Shown here: positions 15,288 through 23,875 of the stretch, in pieces
Position numbering within the stretch: position 1 is the first letter of the stretch
Layout: every line of letters begins with the position of its first letter
From: Sphingomonas albertensis
Lineage (GTDB): Bacteria; Pseudomonadota; Alphaproteobacteria; Sphingomonadales; Sphingomonadaceae
Length of the DNA stretch: 64,000 nt
Direction: 5' to 3'
Assembly (NCBI RefSeq): GCF_014358075.1
Contig: NZ_JACONT010000006.1
Location: 62,001-126,000 of the forward strand
Made by a program: the position numbers and the translations under genes
The notes under the pieces: model-generated
The model's input: only the letters and a program-made list of their open reading frames with translations
Told to the model about the DNA's origin: nothing
The model's database searches: none

Positions 15288-17930
15288 CTAGAACTGGCCG
15301 CCGATGTTGAAGGTGATGAGCTTGTCGTCGTCGCCGGGGGCCTTGAGCAGTGCTTTCGCCAGATCGATGCGCAGCGGGCCGAACGGCGAGGTCCAGTTGA
15401 CGCCGACGCCGACCGACAGGCGCGGGCTGGCGGTATTGCCCGAATAGGTCTCCTTATAGGTGCCGAGCGAATAGGTGTACGGCGTGCCGGTGTTGGTGGT
15501 GGTGCTGGCGCCGGCGGTGTCGAGGTACAGGAGATTGCCCGAGCCATCGGTATATTGGCGGGTGCCCGCGACGCACGCGACCGAGGCGGCGTTGGCGGCG
15601 GCGCAGGTTTCGGTCAGCGTGGGCTTCTTGCCGCCGAACACCGCGCCGACGTCCATGTAGATCGACGGACGCAGGCCAAGCTCGCGCGCGCCCGACCCCA
15701 TCGGCAGTTCGAGTTCGAGGCGCGCCTGGTAATAGGTCGTGCCGCCGAGCGCGGTCTGGGTGTTCGAGCTGTCGCTGGTCGACAGCGTCGCGGGGACGGT
15801 CGAGGTGTCGTAATAGGTGCGCGTCACGCGGGGGCCGACGCCGCGGATGTCGAAGCCGCGCATCTGCGGATCGCCGAGATAGAAGCGGTCGGTAAGCCGG
15901 ACGTCCTGTCCCAGCCCCTTGATGTAGCCGCCCTCGGCATGCGCCGACAGGATGAAGCTCGATCCGAGGTTCATGTACTTGGTGTAGTTGGCGGTACTCC
16001 GGATATATTTGGTATCGCCGCCGAGGCCCGCGAAATCCTGGCTGATGCTGAGCTTGCTGCCCTTTGTCGGGCGGACGCGGCTGTTGGTATTGTCGAACAC
16101 CAGCGAATAGCCGACCGACGAGGTCCAGCGATTGCCGACCGCGTCGCACAGATACGCGCCGGCGATCGCCGGATCGCACGCGCCGTTGGTGTAATAGGTG
16201 TCCTCGTCGAGCGTGACCTGATCGTAGGACAGCCCGTAGCGCGCGGTGGCGGACCAATATTCGGTGAGCGGAACGGCCGCGCGGATCTGGAAGCCGGTCG
16301 AGACCTGTTCGTAGGTGGTGTCGTTGCTGTCGCCGGTCGTGCTGTACGAGCTGTAGTCGCGGCGGAAGATGTCGCCGCCGAGCGCCACGTTGGTGTCGAA
16401 CATATACGGTTCGGTAAAGCCCAGGCTGACCGATTTCGAATAGCTCGACAGGCTGGCATTGGCGCGCAGTTCCTGGCCCATGCCGCGGAAGTTGCGCTGC
16501 GTGATGCTGGCCGAGGCGATGAAGCTTTCGAGGCTCGAATACCCGGCGGAGAGTTGCAGCTCGCCGCTCGATTTCTCCTCGAGGTTGGTTTCCAGAATCA
16601 CGCGGTCGGGCGCGGAGCCCGGCAGCTGCTTGATCGTCATCTTGTCCTGGAAATAGCCGAGCGAGTTGATCCGGTCCTCCGAGCGCTTGACCTGGAAGCT
16701 GTTGAACGCGTCGCCCTCCGCAAGGCGGATTTCGCGGCGGACGACCTTGTCCTTGGTCTGTGTGTTGCCGTTGATCTCGATGCGCTCGACGTACGTGCGC
16801 TTGGCCTCGGCGATGTTGAAGTTGATCCCCATCGTCAGCGTGTCGGCGTCCTTCGCGAACTCCGGGTTCACTTCGGAGAAGGCGTAGCCGAACAGGCCTG
16901 CGGTCTGGCTGAGGTTATCGACCGAATCCTCGACGAGCTTGGCGTTGTACCAGTCGCCTTTCTTGAGCGGCAGCGTGGCGGCGAGTTTCTTGCTGTCGAA
17001 GTCGCGGATCTGGCTGTCGACGGTGACGTCGCCGAATTTGTAGCGTTTCCCCTCCTCCACCACGTACGTGATGATGAAGTCCTTCTTGTCGGGCGTCAGT
17101 TCCGCCACGGCCGAGGTCACGCGAAAATCGGCATAGCCCTGCGTCAGATAGAACTGGCGGAGCTTCTGCTGGTCGTAGCTGAGGCGATCCTGGTCGTAGC
17201 TGGTCGCCGACGAGAGCAGACGTTTGAAGCGCGCCTGCTTGGTCGCCATCTGCGCGCGGATCTGATCCTGCGAGAAGACGGTGTTGCCGAGGATGTTGAT
17301 CTGGCGGACCTTCGACTTGGGGCCCTCGCTGATCTCAAACACGACATCGACGCGGTTCTGGTCGAGGTTGACCATCTTGGGGTCGATGACCGCTCCGAAC
17401 CGGCCCTGGCGGCGATAAAGTTCGATGATCCGGGCGATATCCTGGCGGACCGCGGTGCGCGTGAAGATCTGGCGCGGCGCGAGCTTGATCTCCTTGGTGA
17501 TCTTGTCGCTTTTCAGCGCCTTGTTACCCTCGATCACGATGCGGTTGACGATCGGGTTCTCGCGCACCCGCAGCACGATATTGCCATCGGCGACGCCGGC
17601 GATCGAGTAATCGGCGAACAGGTCGCTGGCCTGAAGATCCTTCAGCGCCTGGTCGAGCGTCTCGGTGGTGTAGGGCTTGCCGACGCGCAGCTTGGTGTAG
17701 CTGAGGACGGTCTCGGGCTCGATTCGCTGCGAGCCCTCGACGCGCAGGGTCTTGATGGTCGGCGACACCGTGATGCCAGCGGGTGCCGGAACAGGCTTGG
17801 CCGTCGACGGGCTTGCAGGGGGCGCCGGAGCTGCAGGGGTTGTCGGGGGAGCCGTCTGCGCACGCGCGGGCGTTCCCAGCGTCCCTGCCATGACCAAGGC
17901 CAGGGAACCGGCGCCAAAATCGAACTTCAT
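15288..17930 (-). CDS. bamA: Outer membrane protein assembly factor BamA
   Basis: This 880-residue protein has a signal peptide (about 1-24, ending PARAQ) and a Pro/Ala-rich spacer. Five POTRA domains span about 50-420, including IKTLRVEGSQRIEPETVLSY and VRQINILGNTVFSQ strands. The beta-barrel (Omp85) runs to the terminal Phe of FNIGGQF. The conserved lid-loop motif appears as DPQMRGFDIRG near residue 700. BamA folds and inserts outer-membrane beta-barrels with the Bam lipoproteins. The usual dxr-rseP neighbours are absent: the upstream side is a divergent small gene. Length and motifs are complete, so it should be functional. Confidence 0.94.
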   Translation of the reverse strand: MKFDFGAGSLALVMAGTLGTPARAQTAPPTTPAAPAPPASPSTAKPVPAPAGITVSPTIKTLRVEGSQRIEPETVLSYTKLRVGKPYTTETLDQALKDLQASDLFADYSIAGVADGNIVLRVRENPIVNRIVIEGNKALKSDKITKEIKLAPRQIFTRTAVRQDIARIIELYRRQGRFGAVIDPKMVNLDQNRVDVVFEISEGPKSKVRQINILGNTVFSQDQIRAQMATKQARFKRLLSSATSYDQDRLSYDQQKLRQFYLTQGYADFRVTSAVAELTPDKKDFIITYVVEEGKRYKFGDVTVDSQIRDFDSKKLAATLPLKKGDWYNAKLVEDSVDNLSQTAGLFGYAFSEVNPEFAKDADTLTMGINFNIAEAKRTYVERIEINGNTQTKDKVVRREIRLAEGDAFNSFQVKRSEDRINSLGYFQDKMTIKQLPGSAPDRVILETNLEEKSSGELQLSAGYSSLESFIASASITQRNFRGMGQELRANASLSSYSKSVSLGFTEPYMFDTNVALGGDIFRRDYSSYSTTGDSNDTTYEQVSTGFQIRAAVPLTEYWSATARYGLSYDQVTLDEDTYYTNGACDPAIAGAYLCDAVGNRWTSSVGYSLVFDNTNSRVRPTKGSKLSISQDFAGLGGDTKYIRSTANYTKYMNLGSSFILSAHAEGGYIKGLGQDVRLTDRFYLGDPQMRGFDIRGVGPRVTRTYYDTSTVPATLSTSDSSNTQTALGGTTYYQARLELELPMGSGARELGLRPSIYMDVGAVFGGKKPTLTETCAAANAASVACVAGTRQYTDGSGNLLYLDTAGASTTTNTGTPYTYSLGTYKETYSGNTASPRLSVGVGVNWTSPFGPLRIDLAKALLKAPGDDDKLITFNIGGQF

Positions 17931-18182
17931 GCCTGCGTCTCCGGGGGGTGAACCGCGGCGCTATGGGGGGGATGTTTCCCCAAAATGTTCCGCCGTGTCG
18001 GGCGATGGCAAGCCTGTAACATGGCCCGTCCAACCGCTGCGCGCACCCGGCGATCGGCCCGGTCGTGTCCGGGTATGTCGCAATCATGTCACACGATGCG
18101 GCGCGCGACATTCGCGGGACACCCGCCGATCCTAGCGGGACGTCGCGGGCAGCAGCCTCGTCCGCTTCGTGAAAGGTCCAGT

Positions 18183-18509
18183 ATGCGCGTTGCCATCAAG
18201 GGTGTCTCGGCACCGGAACCCATCCGCCCCGCGGCGTCGCCCCCGATCGTCGACAATCCGTTCGCGCCGGAAATCTTCGCAACCGGGTTCACCGGGCTCG
18301 CCAATTTGAACGGCGTGATCGTGCTGACGCTGGAGAGCGCACGCTGCGATCACACGCGGCAACCGCCGGGCGTCGACCGCGTCGTCGTCGGCCGGATCGC
18401 GCTGACCAGCGCCGCCGCGCAGGAACTCGTGGCCGGGCTCAACCAGTTCCTCGAACAACAGGGTCTGAGCCCGTCTAAAGCGATGGCGGCCGGGGCGACG
18501 TTTCAATGA
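18183..18509 (+). CDS. Small hypothetical protein, DUF3467-like features
   Basis: This 108-residue protein has ATG at 18183. It has an N-terminal Pro-rich stretch, then PEIFATGFTGLANLNGVIVLTLES, and a C-terminal helix TSAAAQELVAGLNQFLEQQG. The layout (a beta segment, then RIALTSAAAQELV followed by an amphipathic helix) is reminiscent of DUF3467-type proteins, a weak resemblance. It is divergent from bamA, about 250 bases away. No function is proposed. Confidence 0.6.
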   Translation: MRVAIKGVSAPEPIRPAASPPIVDNPFAPEIFATGFTGLANLNGVIVLTLESARCDHTRQPPGVDRVVVGRIALTSAAAQELVAGLNQFLEQQGLSPSKAMAAGATFQ

Positions 18510-18650
18510 GCGCGGTTCGGCAGGAGGCCGCCGATTATGCATCGATCACGCAGCGTGTCGCGTTCGGGCGGATCGTCGTACCGGTCCGCATGTCCGGCGG
18601 CGGCATGGTTTCGGGACCGCTCCGGACACCTCGGGTGTGCGTGAACCGGG

Positions 18651-18686
18651 TACGGTTCGGCTGATGAATACGGTTCGGCTGACGAA
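18651..18686. repeat. Tandem duplication of an 18-base unit
   Basis: Two adjacent copies of TACGGTTCGGCTGAYGAA (18651-18668 and 18669-18686) differ at one base. They lie in the gap between the small plus-strand gene and the convergent glycoside hydrolase gene. Confidence 0.8.
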
Positions 18687-18730
18687 GCGGGGCCGCACGC
18701 ACGCGCCGCCGGTCCGGCGAATGGCGGCGG

Positions 18731-20818
18731 TCAGAAGACCTTGAATTCGACCAACCGGGTGCGCTTCGCCGGTGCCTGCGGGAAGCTGACCCGGATCTTG
18801 CTGGTCGAGACGGGCGTCCATCCGACCGCCGTAATGCCGTTCGCGACGGGCGTGGCCGGCGCACCGAGCGGCGTCCAGCGCGTGCCATCCCAGATCTGGA
18901 TCCGGAGCGAGCGCGGGGCGACGAAGTCCTTGCCGTCGGCGAAGAACGCCAGTTCCGCGCGCGACACCGTGACCGGTTTGCCGAAGTCGACCGCATACCA
19001 CTGCGGGGCCGACGGCTTGGGTGACGACTGGGGCGACGGCTTGGACGAAGATGCGGCTGGCACCTTGGCGGACGACCATCCGTTGGCGAGTTCGGGGAAG
19101 AACCAGACACGACCGTCGATCGCGTCATGGACGTTTTCCGCGTCGGTGGCGCCCGACGCGCTACCCTTGGGGAAGGCACCGCGGACGAGCTGCACCGCCC
19201 GGTCGATGGGGCGGTCGATCGGTCGGTCGCGTCGGGGAACGGCCGCGCGCGCAACCGGCACGACGAGGCGCGACAGCGTGGGGCTGTGCGCGACGCGCCG
19301 GCCGTCGATCTCAATCGTCAGGCCCGGCGTGCCGCCATAATGCCGGCCGTCGACATCCCACGTCACCGCGATGTTGTGGCCGTGATAGGGCACGTCCTGC
19401 ATCCGGAACCACGCCAGCCCTTGCGGGTCGGCAGCGCCGGGCAGCAGCGGATTGACCTCGAGCATGTCGTCCGCGCGCGGGCGTATCCCGACCAGCCCGG
19501 TCAGGATCAGGTCGGCGAACCCCGAGTGGAAATAATGATGGCTGCGCGCCAGCCCGACGATCGGACGGCCGGTGTCGGGGTGGTAATCCTCCTCAAGGTC
19601 GAGCCGGTCGCCCTGGTAATGCAGCGCCGCATATTGCCGCAGCAACCGCATGTAATCGCCGCGCGTCACGGTCGACTGGTGATAATGATCGAGCAGGTTG
19701 GCGATGCCGGCCAGCACCTGCGTGGTCTGGAACGGCCAGATCGGGCCGTTCCACTGGCATTCGGGCGCGGTGCCTTCGTAGCGATATTGCCGCATGTAAT
19801 GTTCGTAGCTCGGCTCGACCGTCCGCATGCCGGCGGGGCCGCCCAGCCCGTCCCTGGCGAGCAGATGCGTCCAGGCTGCCGCGAACTTCGCATCGTCGTC
19901 GGCGAGGTCGAACGTCCAGGGCAGATACCCGACGAGTTCGCGTCCGCGGATCGGCGCCCAGTATTTCACGAACGCGTTGTCGACCTTGTAGCGATCGATG
20001 AAGTGGCCGAGCGGTTCGCTCCACAAGCTGGCTTGGACGCGCGCCTTTATCGCGGCGGCACGCGCGTCGTATTCGGCGGCGCCGGCCGTGTCGCCGGTCA
20101 GGGTCGACAGCCGGGCGATCGCGCGGGCGTTGGCGTACATGTACGCGTTGATCGACGGGCGGAAGGAATCGCCGCCGCGGAAGCCGTCCTTGCCGCCCGA
20201 CGCGTCGATCGAGGAGATCGTGTATTCGGTCGCGTCGAGCAGCGGCTCGACCCAGTACAGCCCCTTGCTCGTGTCGAAATGGTCGTTCCACGCGGCGTAC
20301 AGCCGCCGCATTGCCGTCAGGTGGCGGATCGCGCCTGCCTTGTCGCCGTCGACGAGGAAACGGCCATAGACCGAGTCCGCCATGTAATCGGTGAAGTGGC
20401 GGTCGTTGCCGCGCCGGTACATGAAATCGATATAATCGTCGGCGAAGCGCCGGTCGCGCAGCCAGCGCCCCTCCCCGAGGTGGAAGCCGGTGGCGTCGTT
20501 CAGGCTGGCATAGGGTTCGAGCTGCCAGCCGACGTCATCGAGGAACTCGGTCGAGATATACCCGTCGGCGCCGAGATCGCGCTGATGCGCGCGGAACAGC
20601 GACCAGCGGTAATAATAGACCGCGTCGAGCTTGGGATCGGCGGATGCGAAGAACGGGATACGGTTTTCGTACCAGGGCGCGTCGTTGCCGAACCGGTCGC
20701 GGGCGATGCGGTGGGTGTCGAGCGGCGGTGCGGTCACCGCCGGCGCGGCGACGACCGGGACGGCCGCGCCGAGCAGCAGGGAGAGACGAAGGATCGGCCT
20801 CATGACACGTCCGAACAT
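18731..20818 (-). CDS. MGH1-like/GH63-type glycoside hydrolase with C-terminal discoidin-like domain
   Basis: This 695-residue protein is exported (signal RPILRLSLLLGAAVPVVAAP). Residues about 30-480 have the (alpha/alpha)6-barrel features of the MGH1-like family: DAVYYYRWSLFRAHQRD, DDVGWQLEPYASLND, LYWVEPLLDATEYT, GGDSFRPSINAYMYANA and ECQWNGPIWPFQTTQVL. A Ser/Pro/Lys-rich linker (about 590-605) leads to a beta-sandwich resembling F5/8 type C domains (WYAVDFGKPVTVSRAELAFF). It lies just downstream of the TonB receptor on the same strand. The substrate is unknown; context suggests an arabinose-containing glycan side chain. Confidence 0.78.
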   Translation of the reverse strand: MFGRVMRPILRLSLLLGAAVPVVAAPAVTAPPLDTHRIARDRFGNDAPWYENRIPFFASADPKLDAVYYYRWSLFRAHQRDLGADGYISTEFLDDVGWQLEPYASLNDATGFHLGEGRWLRDRRFADDYIDFMYRRGNDRHFTDYMADSVYGRFLVDGDKAGAIRHLTAMRRLYAAWNDHFDTSKGLYWVEPLLDATEYTISSIDASGGKDGFRGGDSFRPSINAYMYANARAIARLSTLTGDTAGAAEYDARAAAIKARVQASLWSEPLGHFIDRYKVDNAFVKYWAPIRGRELVGYLPWTFDLADDDAKFAAAWTHLLARDGLGGPAGMRTVEPSYEHYMRQYRYEGTAPECQWNGPIWPFQTTQVLAGIANLLDHYHQSTVTRGDYMRLLRQYAALHYQGDRLDLEEDYHPDTGRPIVGLARSHHYFHSGFADLILTGLVGIRPRADDMLEVNPLLPGAADPQGLAWFRMQDVPYHGHNIAVTWDVDGRHYGGTPGLTIEIDGRRVAHSPTLSRLVVPVARAAVPRRDRPIDRPIDRAVQLVRGAFPKGSASGATDAENVHDAIDGRVWFFPELANGWSSAKVPAASSSKPSPQSSPKPSAPQWYAVDFGKPVTVSRAELAFFADGKDFVAPRSLRIQIWDGTRWTPLGAPATPVANGITAVGWTPVSTSKIRVSFPQAPAKRTRLVEFKVF

Positions 20819-20854
20819 TCCGCCTCTCCTTTTGACCGTACTTATGTGGCCGAA

Positions 20855-23743
20855 TTACTTGAACGTATAGCGCGCACCGATCGCAAAGGTACGGCTGAGC
20901 AGCGTCGTTCCGAGATTGAACTGCTCGGGACCGCCGACGTCCTCGAACTTGTAATAGGTCTGCTGCTTCGCCTTGAGGAGGTTCACCGCGTCGAAGGTGA
21001 AGCCGAGGCGGTCGGTCGCGTTCAGGGTGAGTTGGAGATCGAGGCTCTTCTCCGGGTTGCGCCAGACGCCAATCGGATTGGCGAATAGCCGTGCCTCGTT
21101 GTTGGCGAGGAACGCCTTGCGCCAGATATACGACAGGCGCGCACCGACCGGACCGCGATCATAGGCCAGCGTCGCATTGTACGACAGGTCCGACACACCA
21201 AAGAACGGCGACGACGCCTGGCCCGTGATGTTGCCCGCGGCATCCGACAGCGGGATATTCTGCTTCGAATCGAGCACCGTGAGGCTGCCCTGGAAGCCCA
21301 GGCCCTTGAGCGGCCCCGGCAGGTAATCGGGGAAATAGGTCAGGCCGAGCTCGACGCCCTTGAGCACGCCGTTCGAGGCGTTGACGGGCCGCGTGATCGC
21401 GAACGAGTTGGTGGCGCCGGCGACGATCCCGTTGTTCAGGATGGTCTCGCGGATGGTCAGCGGCACGACCAGCCCGTCGACCTCGCGGCGGAACCCGGTC
21501 ACGAAGATCGCGCTGTTCCGGTCGAAATACCATTCGACCGCGACGTCGTAGTTCTTCGAATGCGTCGGCTTCAGCGTCGCGGTGCCGGCGGTGCCGCTGC
21601 CATAGCCGACATTGGTCAGATCGCCGACCAGGTTGAAGTTCGGGTTGATGTCGGTGAAGTTCGGCCGGCGCAGCGTCTGGCCGTAGTTGAACCGGACGCG
21701 CAGCGTGTCGGTCAGCTCGTACCGCGCCGTGAAGCTCGGCAACCAGCGCTCCGACCCGGTCGACACGAAGGTCTGCGCGCCGTTATTGTAGCGATCGAAG
21801 AAATTATAGTCGGTATCGACGGTGATGTGCCGCACGCCGGCCTGAAGCTTCAGCGGCCGCCCGAAGATCGAGACCTCGCCATCGGCCTGGATATAGGCGG
21901 CGAGCGTCGTCTCATCGATGTCGAACACGCGTTGCAGCGACAGCTGGTCGGACGTCTTCAGCCCGTAGAGACCGCGCACGGTGTCGGCGTTGGCGTTCAG
22001 CCAATAGCCGTTCGGCAGCACCCAACTGCTCGGGGAATCGCTCTTGCCGTCGAAGAAGTCGGAATTGGTGAACAGCGCTTCCGACGGCAGCGTCGACAGG
22101 TTGCGCCCCAGGACGCCGGCATCCTGTGTCCGGACCGACGTCGATGCCTTGCGGTTGTCATAGCGGAAGCCCGCCTTGATCTGGCGAAGGAAGCCCTCGT
22201 CCCAGCCATAATAGCCGTCGAGCGTGCCGGTCAGCGCGCTGCCCTTGTCGCGGTTGGCATTGTCGTAGAACTGCCCGATGTTCCACTGCGTCGGATCGGT
22301 CAGGAGTGCGTCATTGTCGAAATGATAGGACGGGATGCCACCGCCCGCGTTGAAGTCGACATCGATCTGTTTGGCCGTACGTTCGGTCCGCATCGCGGTG
22401 AACGAACTGGTGACCTTGCTGGTCTGATAGGCGACGTCGCCGATGATCTTGCCGTGCTCGCCGACGTCCCATTTGCCGTTCAGGGCATAGACGAAGGCGT
22501 CGGTCTTCGACCGGTTATAGTCGCCGCTGTTGAAGCCGTAGACGTTGCTCGAGGAGCGCGTCTTGACGATGTTGGTACCGTCGTAAAGCCCGACGGGCTG
22601 GTTGGTCGGCTGATCGACGAAGCTGAATTGCAGGCTGTTGAACGTCTCGCCGCGGAAGCCGGCGTAGAACACTTCGGCGGTGTAGACCGAGCTGCTGTTC
22701 GGCGCCCATTGCAACGCGATGTTGGCCGAGGGCCGCTCGCGCTTGCCGTACAGATCGGAACTGAAGATCGCATCGCGCGACAGATAATAGGGGGTATCGA
22801 CCCCATTGATGTTGAGCGTCGAACCCGGCGCCGTGGACAGCCCGCGATCAAGCCCCGGCGTCCAGTTCGCGTTGTTGTCGCCCGGGAAGATCCGCTGGAG
22901 CGGCACGAGGCCGGAGCCCGCGGCCGGTGTCTCGGTTGCAAACGGCACCAATGCGCCTGCGGTAATCGTCTGATCGCGGTACTTGGTGCGCGTGTAACTC
23001 CCGTTCACCAGGACGCCGATGTCGCCGATCCCCGTCTCCCACCGATTGCTGACCAGCAGAGCGGCATTCGGATTATAGGTGTCCGCCTGCTCGTTGTAGA
23101 TGCCGCGCGCGAGGCCGGAAATCGCGAACCCGTCGAAATCGAACGGGCGGCGCGTGGCGACGTCGATCTGGCCGGCGAGGCCCGTCTCGATCTGCTCGGC
23201 GGCGCGCGTCTTGTAGACGTCGACCTGCTTGACGAGGTTGGCGGAGATATCCTGCAACGCGAACGCCTGCCCCGCCGCGGTGAAGATGTTGCGGCCGTTC
23301 AGCGTGGTCAGCGCATCGGGAAGACCGCGGATCGAGATCGCCGCGGCTTCGCCACCGGTACGGTTGGTCACCTGGACGCCGGTGACGCGCTGGAGCGCCT
23401 CGACGACGTTGTTGTCGGGCAGCTTGCCGACGTCTTCCGAGACGATCGAGTCGACGATCTGCGTCGAGGCCTTGCGGACGTTCAGCGCGCCGACGATCGA
23501 GGCGCGGACGCCGGTGACGACGATATCCTCGTCGGTCTGGTCGGTTGCTACTTGGTCGGTGGCGGGCTGGCCGGGTGCGGGCGGCGTCTGGACGGTGTCG
23601 CCATCGACGCGCGCGGGCGTGCCGGTCGCTGGCAGGTCGGTCTGATCCTGCGGCGTGGTCGGCACGGCCTGCGCGTTGGCGGGCGCGGCCAGCACCAGGG
23701 CTGCGATCGATGCGGAACACAGAATCAACGATTTCATCGCCAT
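20855..23743 (-). CDS. TonB-dependent receptor for oligosaccharide uptake
   Basis: The protein has about 962 residues, taking the ATG at 23741-23743, which has a GGGAGAGG ribosome site eight bases upstream; a longer in-frame ATG exists at 23767. The signal ends near APANAQA. A Thr/Gln/Pro-rich stretch follows, then the plug domain (DIVVTGVRASIVGALNVRKA, DNNVVEALQRVTGVQV, SIRGLPD) and a barrel ending in GARYTFK. It imports arabinan-type oligosaccharides across the outer membrane using TonB energy, an assignment from its place after four exported arabinan-active enzymes. Confidence 0.9.
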   Translation of the reverse strand: MAMKSLILCSASIAALVLAAPANAQAVPTTPQDQTDLPATGTPARVDGDTVQTPPAPGQPATDQVATDQTDEDIVVTGVRASIVGALNVRKASTQIVDSIVSEDVGKLPDNNVVEALQRVTGVQVTNRTGGEAAAISIRGLPDALTTLNGRNIFTAAGQAFALQDISANLVKQVDVYKTRAAEQIETGLAGQIDVATRRPFDFDGFAISGLARGIYNEQADTYNPNAALLVSNRWETGIGDIGVLVNGSYTRTKYRDQTITAGALVPFATETPAAGSGLVPLQRIFPGDNNANWTPGLDRGLSTAPGSTLNINGVDTPYYLSRDAIFSSDLYGKRERPSANIALQWAPNSSSVYTAEVFYAGFRGETFNSLQFSFVDQPTNQPVGLYDGTNIVKTRSSSNVYGFNSGDYNRSKTDAFVYALNGKWDVGEHGKIIGDVAYQTSKVTSSFTAMRTERTAKQIDVDFNAGGGIPSYHFDNDALLTDPTQWNIGQFYDNANRDKGSALTGTLDGYYGWDEGFLRQIKAGFRYDNRKASTSVRTQDAGVLGRNLSTLPSEALFTNSDFFDGKSDSPSSWVLPNGYWLNANADTVRGLYGLKTSDQLSLQRVFDIDETTLAAYIQADGEVSIFGRPLKLQAGVRHITVDTDYNFFDRYNNGAQTFVSTGSERWLPSFTARYELTDTLRVRFNYGQTLRRPNFTDINPNFNLVGDLTNVGYGSGTAGTATLKPTHSKNYDVAVEWYFDRNSAIFVTGFRREVDGLVVPLTIRETILNNGIVAGATNSFAITRPVNASNGVLKGVELGLTYFPDYLPGPLKGLGFQGSLTVLDSKQNIPLSDAAGNITGQASSPFFGVSDLSYNATLAYDRGPVGARLSYIWRKAFLANNEARLFANPIGVWRNPEKSLDLQLTLNATDRLGFTFDAVNLLKAKQQTYYKFEDVGGPEQFNLGTTLLSRTFAIGARYTFK

Positions 23744-23767
23744 TTGGCCTCTCCCTGACATATCCAT

Positions 23768-23787
23768 CCGACCTTATCCGCAGTCGG
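23768..23787. promoter_or_regulatory. Candidate operator upstream of the TonB receptor
   Basis: An inverted repeat CCGAC (23768-23772) and GTCGG (23783-23787) separated by ten bases sits just before the receptor gene. CCGAC cores also occur in the promoters at about 32890 and 35260, suggesting a shared regulator, possibly the GntR protein of this locus. Confidence 0.4.
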
Positions 23788-23875
23788 TATTACTCGGACA
23801 TTCGCTATGAGAACGCGGGCATTGATGCAAGCGTTAATTTGCCAGGCAATGTGCCGGATAAAGCCCGCAGAACGG

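Noticed and set aside
15153..17951. A 932-codon open frame antisense to bamA
   Set aside because: It is the complement of a high-GC gene with strong codon bias; its translation is Arg/Asp/Val-rich with no domain, while the other strand encodes complete BamA.
19127..23758. Long plus-strand frames across the MGH1-like and TonB receptor genes
   Set aside because: They are low-information translations rich in Arg, Val and Asp, without signal peptide or family motif, opposite well-supported genes.
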